A stretch of DNA of 64,000 nt from Drosophila persimilis (taxonomy: Eukaryota > Arthropoda > Insecta > Diptera > Drosophilidae), in NCBI RefSeq assembly GCF_003286085.1, contig NW_020825294.1:16018501-16082500 (forward strand), given 5' to 3'. A program made the position numbers and the translations under genes. The notes under the pieces were generated by a model. The model was not told the origin of the DNA and searched no databases. It was given only the letters and a program-made list of their open reading frames with translations. Below, piece after piece: positions 10,454-21,424 of this stretch. Numbering within the stretch: position 1 is the stretch's first letter; each line of letters opens with the position of its first letter.

Positions 10454-10842
10454 CGTCGAATAAAGAGCTCAGAGTGTGTGAAAAAGAAAAACAGAAGAAA
10501 GCAGAAGCTGATGCAAGAAGAGGATTGTTGAAAAGTTGTTAAAGTTGTTGTTTGTAGCTACATGAAGTTGTAAAGTTGTTGTTGGTGGCTATAAACATTA
10601 AGTTGAACAATCAAAATTCTGTGAGCATAACAGTAGACACGGATTTTAATAAAAGATCAGTCGTTTAATTCGGTTGAAAAATTGTGAAATTCATTGTCGC
10701 GTCGCAGCGTCGCCTTGTCCGTGCGCAGTACATACATAAGCAGAAAAAACACGCACAGACTCGTTGTGTGTGATACACACTTATAAACAGAAAAGACAAG
10801 CACTCGTCGGGTACACAGACACAAGTCGAAAAGAGCCGCAAA
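10454..10842 (+). other. Gypsy-2 5' leader
   Basis: 389 bases between primer site and the gag ATG. It contains a short repeated phrase around GAAGTTGTAAAGTTGTTG (10510-10585). No ORF or other signal is evident. Confidence 0.6.
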
Positions 10843-13800
10843 ATGATGCAAACACCGCCGCCGTTGCACTGGAAAGAGAGAGAGAAGGAAGAAGCTGTAC
10901 CAGGAACGTCGCGCCCGATTGAAAACGAGAGGGAAGATTTAGAAAATGCGGAAAAGAATACTGAGGACAAGATTGATCAAATGATAAAGTTGCTAAGTTT
11001 GAAAGTGCTTTGCGATGAGCAACGAGAAATGAAGATCGCTCCAGATAATTTTACAAAAGTTGTGAGCGATTGTGATGGAAAATCGGTTCCCATAGAAAAA
11101 TGGTTTGAGATTTTCGAAAAAAATGCCGACGCATATGAGCTTACTGAAAAGCAAAAGTATGTGCAGGCCAGAGGAAAAATGACCGGTGCAGCTAAGGTTT
11201 TCCTTGAAGCAGAATGCGTGTGCACCTATGAGGAACTCAAGAACGTATTATTGGATGAATTCACATGTAGCTATAACAGTGCAGACATTCATAAGCTGCT
11301 GCAAGAAAGAAAGAGGAAGAGTAGTGAGTCGATGCACGAGTACTTGCTGCAGATGAGAAAAATAGCAGCGGTCGGACATGTTGAAGACGCGGCTGTTATA
11401 AGCCATATTGTGAACGGTCTGGACATAAGAAAAGAGTATAAGTATGCCATGTATCGCTGTAAGACCTTCAGGGCCTTGAAAGAAGAGTTCGATATCTATG
11501 ATCGTTTGAACATATTGGAGAAGAAGGGCAATAACGAACAGCATAAGACGAGTTTCAAGCAGCAAAGTGGGCAAAGCGGTAAAAAAGAATATTGCTATAA
11601 CTGTGGATCAGGAGAACACAAACGCAAAGACTGCAAAGCCGAAACGAAGTGTTTTAATTGCAATCAGAATGGTCACATTTCGCGTAACTGTCCTTATGAA
11701 GCTGATAAAGTTGATAAAGTTCGCGTCATTTTGGATCGCAGTCGCATGAAAGAAATTCAAATAAACGGCATTGTAGTTGACTGTCTTGTGGATACAGGGT
11801 CAGATGTAACCATAATCAAAGAGAGTATGTTGAAGACCATGAAAAACGTTAAACTTTTGAAGTGCACAACTATGTTGCGCGGTCTGGGTCAGATATCAAC
11901 AAAGCCTGTTGGATACTTTAATGCAGAAGTTACCGTGGATAACTTGCAGACCACACAGAAGTTTTTAGTAGTCCCCAGTAGCCAGATTGATTTCGACGCA
12001 CTTTTGGGGCATGATTTCATTAAAAAGTTCCGTTTCGTCGCTGATATGCAAGGATACACGTTCTTGAAGCATGACGCAGATCCTGTGCCAACAGATGAGC
12101 ATGCTCTTATATATAATGTAACTGAAGATTCATCCTTTGTAGCTCCACCGCAATATCGAAAAGACGTTGAACAGATGATAAGAAACAGTTACCAAATGCC
12201 CACAGAAGCTGCAAAGCAGTCTCCAATTCAACTGAAGATAGTTCCCGACGGAGTAATCAAGCCGTTTCATCACTCACCGAGTCGTTTATCGACAGACGAA
12301 GCCAGTGCCGTAAAGAAGCAAGTCGAAGAATGGATCGAGCAAGGAATCGTACGCAAGTCGTCTTCAAATGTAGCGAGCAGAGTTGTCGTCGTGAAGAAAA
12401 AAGATGGTACACTTAGAGTTTGCGTAGACTACAGGAAGTTAAACAGCATGGTATTGCTGGACTGCTTCCCAGTCCCGATCATGGAGGAAGTCTTGGAAAA
12501 GCTGCAGTCGGCTAAGTGGTTTACCATAATGGACCTTGAAAACGGATTTTTCCATGTGCCTATGGAAGAGCAAAGCAAGTCGTATACGGCCTTCGTCACA
12601 AAGGAGGGATTATTCGAGTTTAATAAAGCGCCTTTCGGATTCAAGAACTCGCCAGCTGCGTTCATTCGGTTCGTAAGCTATATTTTTCAAGAATTAATCA
12701 ACTCTGACATTATGCAGCTTTATATGGACGACATAATTGTTTACGCCGCGTCGCCCGAGGTATGCATGAGGAAGACGAAGTTGGTTCTGGAGACAGCTGC
12801 GCAGTTTGGCCTAAAGATCAAGTGGAAGAAATGTAGCTTCATGCAGCCCCGCATTAGCTTTCTGGGCCATATCATTGTGGACGGGAGAATCTGGCCCGGC
12901 AAAGAGAAGACAGCAGCTGTCAGTCGGTTTGCTACGCCCAAAGACATTAAAGCAGTTCAAGCATTTCTGGGACTCACAGGCTTTTTCAGAAAGTTCATCC
13001 CTGGCTATGCACAAGTTGCCCGGCCGCTCACGAATCTACTCAGGAAGGAAGCAGTTTTCAACATTGGCGAAGCAGAGCAACAGTCGCTACAAACCTTAAA
13101 GAATCTGCTTGTAATCGCACCTGTATTACATTTATACTCACGAGAAGCGCCAACGGAACTCCACACGGATGCATCCAAAGAAGGTTTCGGAGCAGTTTTG
13201 TTGCAGCAGTTTGATGGCAATTTCCACCCGATTTACTATTGGAGTAAAAAGACTACACAAGCTGAGTCCAAACGTCACAGTTACTATTTGGAGGTCAAAG
13301 CTGCATACCTCGCACTCAAGAAGTTTCGTCACTACCTCTTGGGGATCAAATTTGATCTTGCCACTGACTGTGCGGCGTTTAAGCAGACAACAACGAAAGC
13401 AGATATACCCAGAGAAGTTTCCCAGTGGATTCTGTATATGGAGGACTTTACATTCAAAGTAGTACACCGCCCAGGGGACAGAATGAGACACGTGGACTGT
13501 CTCAGTCGTTTTCCGCAGACATGCATGTTCGTGACGACGGAGCTAACAGCTCGGATAAAGAAAGCACAGCAGGATTTCATCAAAGCCACAGTTGAGATCC
13601 TGAAGCAGCACTTATATCAAGACTACAAGCTAAAAGGAGGTCTTCTCTTCAAATCTGTAAATGGCAATGACGTATTGGTGGTTCCAAGGCTGATGGAAAG
13701 GGAAATCATTCAAGGATCGCATGAAGTTGGTCATTTCTCTACAGCGAAGACAATGCACTCAGTTCAGCAGCAATACTGGATTCCGCACCTTGAACGGAAA

Positions 13801-14793
13801 GTAAATAAGTTGATTACTAATTGTATCAGTTGTATAATTTTCAGCAAAAAGTTGGGCAAACAAGAAGGCTATCTTCATTGCATTGACAAGGGTGACACAC
13901 CACTATACACGCAGCACGTTGATCATTTGGGACCAATGGATGCGACAGCCAAGCAATACAAGTACATTTTTGCTGTGGTAGATGCATTCTCCAAGTTTGT
14001 GTGGCTGTTCCCAACTAAGTCAACAGGTCACGAAGAAGTTGTGAAGAGGCTGAGAGATTTGTCATTTGTGTTTGGTTTTCCCAAGCGCATAGTCAGCGAC
14101 AGAGGAGCAGCGTTTACATCCAACGCTTTCAGCGAGTTTCTCAACGAGAACAAAGTCGAACATGTGTGTACAACGACAGGTGTGGCGAGAGGCAACGGTC
14201 AGATTGAGCGGGTGAACCGTTCAATTTTGGGTATCATCGCAAAGCTCTCAGCTCAGGAGTCAACGAAGTGGTACAAGCATGTGCCAAAGGTTCAGATGGC
14301 GATTAATTCGCATGTGCATTCTACGTTGAAGTCGTCGCCATTCGAGGTCATGTTTGGGACAAAGATGCACAGACAAGCTGAAAGTCGACTATTGGAGGTT
14401 CTCAACGAGGAGTTGGTTACGCAGTTTAACAACGAGCGCCAAGAACTGCGTGACCAAGCGAAACAAAACATTGAGAAGGCGCAAGAGGTGTACAAGCGCA
14501 ATTATGATAAAAAACGACGACCTGAGCACGGCTACAGACTAGGAGACATGGTCGCGATCAAGAGGACGCAGTTCGTCGCAGGACGCAAGTTGGCCAGCGA
14601 GTATCTAGGCCCATATGAAGTCACCAAGGTAAAGCGGAACGGTCGCTACGACGTCAGAAAGGTTGCTCAAGTCGAGGGGCCAAACACCACCGCAACGAGC
14701 AGTGACAATATGAAGCTATGGCGTTTTTTCTCAGAGAACGAGGATATATTATCATCTGGGACAGATGAAGATGAGCAGGAGGGCCGAATGTAA
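10843..14793 (+). CDS. Gypsy-2 Gag-Pol polyprotein, complete
   Basis: 1,316 aa in a single ORF starting at the first of two adjacent ATGs. Gag spans about residues 1-245. Two CCHC zinc knuckles are at 251-264 (CYNCGSGEHKRKDC) and 270-283 (CFNCNQNGHISRNC). The aspartic protease is around D317-T-G, with LLGHDF further on. RT spans roughly 490-670 with YMDD at 627-630. RNase H has a catalytic Asp at 776 (LHTDASKEGFG). In integrase the zinc region (H-x-G-H ... CISC) leads to the core with D1027, D1086 and E1122, i.e. D-58-D-35-E spacing, then a C-terminal domain (GDMVAIKRTQF). Single-ORF gag-pol is used by several gypsy lineages; protease cleavage would release the parts. The TAA stop lies in the first five bases of the 3' LTR. 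No frameshift or stop was found, so the copy could be active. Confidence 0.96.
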   Translation: MMQTPPPLHWKEREKEEAVPGTSRPIENEREDLENAEKNTEDKIDQMIKLLSLKVLCDEQREMKIAPDNFTKVVSDCDGKSVPIEKWFEIFEKNADAYELTEKQKYVQARGKMTGAAKVFLEAECVCTYEELKNVLLDEFTCSYNSADIHKLLQERKRKSSESMHEYLLQMRKIAAVGHVEDAAVISHIVNGLDIRKEYKYAMYRCKTFRALKEEFDIYDRLNILEKKGNNEQHKTSFKQQSGQSGKKEYCYNCGSGEHKRKDCKAETKCFNCNQNGHISRNCPYEADKVDKVRVILDRSRMKEIQINGIVVDCLVDTGSDVTIIKESMLKTMKNVKLLKCTTMLRGLGQISTKPVGYFNAEVTVDNLQTTQKFLVVPSSQIDFDALLGHDFIKKFRFVADMQGYTFLKHDADPVPTDEHALIYNVTEDSSFVAPPQYRKDVEQMIRNSYQMPTEAAKQSPIQLKIVPDGVIKPFHHSPSRLSTDEASAVKKQVEEWIEQGIVRKSSSNVASRVVVVKKKDGTLRVCVDYRKLNSMVLLDCFPVPIMEEVLEKLQSAKWFTIMDLENGFFHVPMEEQSKSYTAFVTKEGLFEFNKAPFGFKNSPAAFIRFVSYIFQELINSDIMQLYMDDIIVYAASPEVCMRKTKLVLETAAQFGLKIKWKKCSFMQPRISFLGHIIVDGRIWPGKEKTAAVSRFATPKDIKAVQAFLGLTGFFRKFIPGYAQVARPLTNLLRKEAVFNIGEAEQQSLQTLKNLLVIAPVLHLYSREAPTELHTDASKEGFGAVLLQQFDGNFHPIYYWSKKTTQAESKRHSYYLEVKAAYLALKKFRHYLLGIKFDLATDCAAFKQTTTKADIPREVSQWILYMEDFTFKVVHRPGDRMRHVDCLSRFPQTCMFVTTELTARIKKAQQDFIKATVEILKQHLYQDYKLKGGLLFKSVNGNDVLVVPRLMEREIIQGSHEVGHFSTAKTMHSVQQQYWIPHLERKVNKLITNCISCIIFSKKLGKQEGYLHCIDKGDTPLYTQHVDHLGPMDATAKQYKYIFAVVDAFSKFVWLFPTKSTGHEEVVKRLRDLSFVFGFPKRIVSDRGAAFTSNAFSEFLNENKVEHVCTTTGVARGNGQIERVNRSILGIIAKLSAQESTKWYKHVPKVQMAINSHVHSTLKSSPFEVMFGTKMHRQAESRLLEVLNEELVTQFNNERQELRDQAKQNIEKAQEVYKRNYDKKRRPEHGYRLGDMVAIKRTQFVAGRKLASEYLGPYEVTKVKRNGRYDVRKVAQVEGPNTTATSSDNMKLWRFFSENEDILSSGTDEDEQEGRM
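14770..14788 (+). other. Gypsy-2 polypurine tract
   Basis: Purine-rich GATGAGCAGGAGGGCCGAA directly abuts the 3' LTR, where plus-strand priming is expected. The equivalent place in Gypsy-1 (just above 5066, minus strand) is very similar. Because gag-pol ends in the LTR, the tract is also coding. Confidence 0.7.
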
Positions 14794-15077
14794 AGGACAG
14801 TGTATCAAGCAGCTAACACTATCCCATCTAAATTAACATTTTAACTTAAGATACCATCGATAAGACCTAACCGATATAACCAGACTTAACCGATGTTTAA
14901 AAGACCTAGCCGATAAGGGGTTATCGATATAGGAGTCGGTTGTTGGAAGTAGAAGCAGAAAGTTGAACAAAAAGTCGGAAGAACAGAATCATTAATTGCA
15001 CATCTTAAATCAAACACTTTGTACTCTTTTTCGATCAAAACATTATTAAAAAACGATACTTTAATATTAATCTTACA
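14789..15077 (+). repeat. Gypsy-2 3' LTR
   Basis: 289 bp. Differs from the 5' LTR at three places by eye (one C/T, one T/G, one A/T in the AATAAA). TATCGATA is kept at 14922-14929. Confidence 0.95.
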
Positions 15078-17501
15078 TATATCCCCTGCCGGACAACTTA
15101 TCTCTGCTGACGAAATACGTCTCTCCGCTGGCAGAAAACTTAACTCCGGCGGCGGGAAATTTATATCCCCAGACGGACAATTTACCCCGCAGACGAATTA
15201 CGTTTCGGCGGAAAAGTTATTTCCGGTGGCGGGAAATTTATATCCCCTGCCGGACAACTTATCTCTGCTAAAGAAATACGTCTATCCGTTGGCAGAACAT
15301 TTACCTCCGGTGGCGGGAAATATATATCCCCTGCCGGACAACTTATCTCTGCTGACGAATACGTCTCTCCGATGGCGGAAAATTTATTTCTGGTGGCGGG
15401 AAATATATATCCGCTGGCGGACAACTTATCACCGCTGGCAGACAATTTATCTCCTCTGACGAACAACGATTCTCCGCTGGCAGAAAACTTAACTCCGGCG
15501 GCGGGAAATTTGTATCCCCAGACGGACAATTTACCCCGCAGACGAATTACGTTTCTCCGCTGGCGGAAAACTTATTTCCGGTGGCGGGAAATTTATATTC
15601 CCTGCCGGACAACTTATCTCTGCTAAAGAAATACGTCTATCCGCTGGCAGAACATTTACCTCCGGTGGCGGGAAATATATATCCCCTGCCGGACAACTTA
15701 TCTCTGCTGATGAAATACGTCTCTCCGCTGGCGGAAAACTTATTTTCGGTGGCAGACAATTTATCTCCGGTGACGAACTACGATTATCCGCTGGCAGAAA
15801 TCTTATCTCCGGCGGCGGGAAATTTATATCCCCAGACGGACAATTTACCCCGCAGACGAATTACGTTTTTCGGCTGGCGGGAAATTTATATCCCCTGCCG
15901 GACAACTTATCTCTGCTAAAGAAATACGTCTATCCGCTGGCAGAACATTTACCTCCGGTGGCGGGAAATATATATCCCCAGACGGACAATTTATCCCCGC
16001 AGACGAATAACGTTTCTCCGCTGGCGGAAAACTTATCTCTGCTAACGAATTACGTTTCTCCGCTGGCGGAAAACTTATTTCCGGTGGCGGGCAATTAATA
16101 TCCCCTGCCGGACAAGTTATCTCTGCTGACGAAATACTATTCTCCGCCGGCAGAAAACTTATTTCCGGTGGCGGGAAATCTATATCCCCTGCCGGAAAAC
16201 TTATCTCTGCTGACGAAATAAGTCTCTCCGGCGAACAACTTATCGCCGCTGGCAGACAATTTATCTCCGCTGACGAACTACGTTCCTCCGCTGCCAGAAA
16301 ACTTATCTCCGCTGGAAGAACATGTACTTCCGGTGGCGGGAAATCTATATCCGCAGGCGGACAACTTATCTCCGCTGGCAGACAATTTATCTCCGCTGAC
16401 GAACTACGATTATCCGCTGGCAGAGATCTTATCTCCGGCGGCGGGAAATTTATATCCCCTGACGGACAATTTATCCCCGCTGACGAACTACGTTTCTCCT
16501 CTGGCAGAAAACTTATTTCCGGTGGCAGACAATTTATCTCCGCTGACGAACTACGTTTCTCCTCTGGCAGAAAACTTATAACCCTTGCCGGACAACTTAT
16601 CTCTGCTGACGAAATACGTCTCTCCGGCGAACAACTTATCGCCGCTGGCAGACAATTTATGTCCGCTGACGAACTACGTTCCTGCGCTGCCAGAAAACTT
16701 ATCTCCGCTGGCAGAACATGTACTTCCGGTGGCGGGAAATTTATATCCCCTGCCGGACAACTTATCTCTGCTGACGAAATACGTCTCTCCGCTGGCGGAA
16801 AACTTGTTTCCGGTGGCGGGTAATCTATATCCGCTGAGGGACAACTTATCTCCGCTGGCAGACAATTTATCTCCGGCGGCGGGAAATTTATATCCCCAGA
16901 CGGACAATTTATCCCCGCAGACGAATTACGTTTCTCCGCTGGCGTAAAACTTATTTCCGGTGGCAGATATTTTATATCCGCTGACGAACTACGTTTCTCC
17001 TCTGGCAGAAAACTTATCTCCAGAGGGGGATATTTATAACCCTTGCCGGACATCTTATCTCTGCTGACAAAATACATCTCTCCGCTGGCGGTAAAAATAT
17101 TCTGTGGTGGAGGGAAATTTATATCCGCTGACGAACTACGTTTCTCCTCTGGCAGAAAACTTATCTCCAGAGGGGGAAATTTATATCCCCTGCCGGACAT
17201 CTTATCTCTGCTGACAAAATACGTCTCTCCGCTGGCGGAAAACATATTTCCGGTGGCGGGAAATTGATATCCGCTGGCGGACAACTTATCTCTGCTGATG
17301 AAATACGTCTCTCCGCTGGCGGAAAACTTATTTCCGGTGGCAGACAATTTATCTCCGGTGACGAACTACGATTATCCGCTGGCAGAAATCTTATCTCCGG
17401 CGGCGGGAAATTTATATCCCCTGACGGACAATTTATCCCCGCTGACGAACTACGTTTCTCCTCTGCCAGAAAACTTATCTCCAGAGGGGGAAATTTATAA
17501 C
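15078..17501 (+). repeat. 21 bp satellite array, block 2
   Basis: Continues block 1 after Gypsy-2 (TATATCCCCTGCCGG, mid-monomer) in the same orientation. It holds monomer variants rare in block 1, such as an 18 bp unit (CCGGCGAACAACTTATCG) and CCCAGACGGACAATTTA. The part around 16585-17280 recurs at 35636-36331 (offset 19,051). The 500-codon minus ORF at 15845-17347 is a satellite shadow ORF. The block ends at the Copia-1 TSD. Confidence 0.95.
17497..17501. other. Copia-1 target-site duplication (left)
   Basis: ATAAC, repeated exactly at 22165-22169. The joined site reads AAATTTATAACCCTTGCC, which occurs unoccupied elsewhere in the satellite (e.g. near 24314). Confidence 0.93.
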
Positions 17502-17705
17502 TGTTAAAGTTATTTTATTTGTAAGACAGCAGAATATCAGTATACAGAATTATATGTGCTTCCGAGTAACATACGCAAGAGAGAGACACCGAAAAGGGAA
17601 CATCGATATACAGAACATCGATATGAGAACATCGATATGCAGCAGGGCACATGCGCAGTGTTGTTACAGATCAATATCTAATTATCGTGGCGGTCACTTT
17701 GAACA
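17502..17705 (-). repeat. Copia-1 3' LTR
   Basis: 204 bp, plus strand TGTTAAAG...TTGAACA. It includes three CATCGATA boxes at 17601, 17616 and 17630 spaced 15 and 14 bp, and element-strand AATAAA at 17514-17519. Confidence 0.95.
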
Positions 17706-17714
17706 CTCCTCCTC
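17706..17714 (-). other. Copia-1 polypurine tract
   Basis: GAGGAGGAG on the element strand immediately upstream of the 3' LTR. The same tract is at 28018-28026 in Copia-2. Confidence 0.8.
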
Positions 17715-17777
17715 AACACAACGCATGTTTACAAACTTTAAATATACTTAACTAATGTTCAATAACATGTCAAGCAC

Positions 17778-19862
17778 TTATAAACGATCTTTTAAACCAA
17801 ATGCGAATACAAATTTGTGGTGCTTAACCTTGGCTAAGTTCTTTGTGAGGACATCTGCTATCATCTCATCGGTTGGCAGATATACAATGTTGACTTCACC
17901 TCTCTTGAGAACCTCTCGAATATGATGTATCTTGACGTCGATGTGCTTTGTACGTGCATGAAACATGGGGTTTCTAGCAAGCTGCTGTGCTCCAATGTTG
18001 TCGCCGTACATCTGAATAGCTGACTCCTTGGATATCAGCTTTAAGTCAATCAGTAGGCTGCGAAAGTATATCGCCTCTTTTGCTGCAGATGATAAGGCTA
18101 TGTACTCTGCCTCCGTGGAACTGAGGGCAACCGTCGATTGCTTTCTTGACTCCCAAGAAACCGCTCCTCCTGCCAACATGCATACATAGCCAGTGAATGA
18201 CTTTCGGTTCGTCATATCACTTGCCCAATCTGCATCAACAAAACACTCAATTGCCTTTCCTTGCTTTGTGTAGCATATCTCCCAGTCGATAGTTTTTGCC
18301 AAATATCGAAGGATGTGCTTGGCTGCCGCTTCATGCTCGGAATGAGGATCCTTGTTACGTTGCGCTAATTTGTTCACCGAATGCGCAATGTCTGGACGAG
18401 TCATAACAGCAAGATAAGATAACTCTCCAATTAGCTTTTGGAACGATGTGATGTCGACCCTGCGGCAATCCTCTTTGTTGCATGCCACCTGGTAACCAGC
18501 TTCAAGAGGCGTGGACGTCTGTCGACAATCTTTCAAATTGTACTGTTCGAGCAACTCTCTAATATATTTCCGTTGGCTGATTGAAATCGCACCCGTACTG
18601 CCTTCACGTTTCACCTCAATACCTAAAAAGTATTGCATAGGCCCGATGTCAACCACATCAAATTCTGCTGCGATCTTTATCTTGATATCAGATATATCAT
18701 CTAGGTCCTTACACGCCAAAATAATGTCATCTACGTAGACAGCTATTAGACACATATTTTTACCTGGCTTACGATACAGACAGGGTTCGTTGACAGTCGG
18801 TATAAAACCAATGCGTCTCAGCGTTGCATCCAACGTAGAGTTCCACACTCTTCCTGATTGTTTTAGGCCATATATACTTTTGTGAAGCCTCAAAACGTGA
18901 TTTGGGTGAACTTCGCTGATGAAGCCCTCAGGTTGTCTCATAAAAACCTCATCTTCCAATTCGCCGTTGAGATACGCCGTGACAACATCCATTTGATGTA
19001 GGTGGAGACCATGTTCGACTGCAAGTGCAATTATCAACCTGATAGTTGCGTGGCGTACAACTGGTGCAAATGTTTCCTTGTAGTCGATCCCGTAGCGTTG
19101 GCTACAACCTTTCGCCACCAGACGTGATTTGAGCCTGTTCACGCTTCCATCCGGATTGGACTTAACTGCGTAAACCCATCTGCATCCAATGGACTTTTTC
19201 CCGCTAGGCAATTTAGTAAGCGACCACGTGCCGTTCTTCACGAGAGATTCGTACTCGTCCTTCATTGATGCTTTCCATATCTCGCCTTCAGTAGACCGTT
19301 CAGCTTGTGCGTAGTTTTGTGGAACTTGTACGTCTGCTGCCAGTATCGCATTGAGCATATGATACTGCTTCCTTGGTCGTCCTGGTTTGCCCGTCCGTAC
19401 TATGGTTGGGCGTCCTGGTCCTCTTATTGGTTCTGGAATTACAAGAATGTCATTACTAGACCTAATCTCCTCCTGATTTTCTGGCTCATTTTCTGGATCT
19501 TTAAATTGCTCGCTATCCATTTCGGGTTCAGCGTTCTGGTTTTGTTGAACCTCAATTGATGCTATGTCATTGGAACATGATGCATCTAGTTTGCCCCCTT
19601 CAGGTTCTACAAAAATGACATCCCTACTCTCTACGAGTTTCCTGGTTTCTTTACTGACCAAACGGTATGCTTTGGCCGTATCCGAGTAGCCCACCATTAT
19701 ATACTCTAAGCCTTTCTGTGCGAACTTTGATTTCTTTGTTTTATCTAGAGCTATCGCTACTGAGCCAAAAACTCTTAAATGCGATACCACTGGCTTTCGA
19801 CCTGTCCATATTTCAAAAGGTGTCACCCCGCTCAAGCAGCTGCTTGCCACTCTATTTCGCAA
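17778..19862 (-). pseudogene. Copia-1 integrase C-terminal part, reverse transcriptase and RNase H
   Basis: 694 codons ending in TAA. It begins mid-integrase after a frameshift near 19890-19900, where this copy has GACTG in place of Copia-2's TT. Downstream are the integrase tail, an acidic linker with GPGRPTIVRTGKPGRP, RT (AFAPVVRHATIR-type region, MDVVTAYLNGELE, and YVDD in AVYVDDIILAC), then RNase H (CFVDADWASD, SSTEAEYIAL, ADVLTK). RT and RNase H motifs look intact, but no start codon serves this part because it depends on the upstream polyprotein. Confidence 0.9.
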
Positions 19863-21424
19863 ATACGTGGCAGTTCGAATCGCTTCTGCCCAATAGCAGA
19901 CTGACTCAACCCAGCATGCAGCAGCATACTTCTTGCCATTTCTACCAATGTTCTGTTGGCCCTTTCTGCAACTCCGTTTTGTTGAGGTGTATATGGCACT
20001 GTTAAGTTTCGCTTTATTCCATTTTGGTTTAGGTAATTGTCAAAAACGTTTGATATGTATTCTCGGCCATTGTCGCTTTGTAAAACCTTGTAAAACCTTT
20101 GGCACTCAACTTGACTCTTAAATTCTTTAAAAGCCTCGAAAACCTGATCTTTGGTTTTTAGGAAACTTACTGATACATATCTTGAACAATCATCAATAAA
20201 TGTGGCGAAATATCGATTGCCTCCCATTGACTGCTTTTGCATTGGACCGCATACATCAGTATGTATTAAGTCTAGAACGCCCTTTGACCTGTTTGTGCTC
20301 GATTGAAATGGTTGCACGCAAATTTTACTTTTTGCGCATGTTGCACACACTTGTTTTGGCTTGTATATGCCCTTGAGACCTATTACCATCTCCTTGTTAA
20401 CCATTTCCTTTAATGCGTCAAAATGTACATGTCCGAACCTATTGTGCCATTTGAATGCATCTGCCTCAACATTTACAATGTTCATACACTTTTCCTGATT
20501 GTCCTGAACCATAAACAATCCATTTTCCAGATGTGCCTTTATAACTATTTTTCCGTTTTCAAAAATCATTGCTTGATTTTTCTCAAACACAACTTTTTTT
20601 CCATGTTTTAATAGTTTTGTGACCGATATAAAATTGTACTGCAAATCTGCTACCAAGATAACATTTTCCATCGTAACGGATCTATCACCGAACTTTACTT
20701 GAACAGTTCCATGCCCTTCAGCAATAAGTGATTTACCGCCGGCTAAAAATACTTTTTGATTATCTTCCGTGAACGACACAAAGCGTTCCTTGTCACAACA
20801 TAGATGCGCCGTTGCGCCACTGTCTATGCACCATGCATTTAACATCTGGTCATTCGGCTTAGCTAAACTTAGGATTGGTACATATTTTTCTGGTTCCACT
20901 TTGTCATATTCGGTTACGCAAAGCATTGTACCCAATCTTTCCCCGCTTTTACTGTTTGCGCCCTTGTTGTTTGCTCCTTCCTGCTTGCTTTTAGCACGGC
21001 ATTCCGATTTAAAATGGCCTTCCTTTCCGCACTTAAAACACTTTTTGCCCTTCTTAAAGTTTTTCTTAAAATTGTTGTTGTCATAACTGACGTGTAGTTC
21101 CGCGCTACTTGTAATTTCCTTGCTAATGCTATCTTCCTGCCTATTCGCTTCTTCAGAAATTTTTATTTTTAGCATGCTCAAGCTCGGCAAATCATCTCGC
21201 GTCTCAATCGCAACAACAAAACTTTCATACGATTTAGGCAAACCATTTAGCAACACAACTGATAAGATCTTTTCATCAACCTTTATGTTGACCTCTGCTA
21301 AAGCCTCGTGTACCACCTGGAATTTCCGCAAATATTCCTGTGCACTTATACCATCCGACATTTTTAACGTCAACAATTGTTTAATTAAAAACACTACCCT
21401 TGCTGGTCCGCTTGGCCTGTGAAT
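19832..21424 (-). pseudogene. Copia-1 gag remnant, protease and integrase core
   Basis: Open frame without its own ATG. The gag start present in Copia-2 is deleted just upstream. Visible in order: the C-terminal half of gag (LTLKMSDGISAQEYLRKF, LPSLSMLKIKISEEANRQ); an intact zinc knuckle CFKCGKEGHFKSEC, unlike Copia-2; protease WCIDSGATAHLC; the gag-pre-integrase segment (FKWHNRFGHVHFDALK); the integrase zinc pair CATCAKSKIC; and the integrase core with LIHTDVCGPM, LQSDNGREY and PQQNGVAERANRT. A short duplication of TTGTAAAACC near 20080-20100 replaces part of the Copia-2 sequence. The frame is lost after the catalytic Glu region. Confidence 0.9.

Larger units (their letters stand above)
10149..15077 (+). 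mobile_element. Gypsy-2: Ty3/gypsy LTR retrotransposon, intact
   Basis: A 4.93 kb element in plus orientation, opposite to Gypsy-1 and only 6 bp from it. It has 289 bp LTRs with three differences by eye (about 1%), a tRNA-Pro primer site, a polypurine-like tract and a single uninterrupted 1,316 aa gag-pol frame. The flanking duplication is TATA (10145-10148 and 15078-15081). It is a different family from Gypsy-1: the LTRs are unrelated, though pol is homologous. There is no env. This is the only copy in the window with apparently full coding capacity. Confidence 0.96.

Noticed and set aside
4815-15077. An envelope gene that would make either gypsy element a retrovirus-like element
   Set aside because: In both elements pol runs directly into the 3' LTR, leaving no room for env.
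15845-17347. 500-codon minus-strand ORF (PAERRISSAEISCPAGD-type repeats)
   Set aside because: Another frame of the satellite. Composition and repeat pattern follow the DNA monomer, with no start context or domain.
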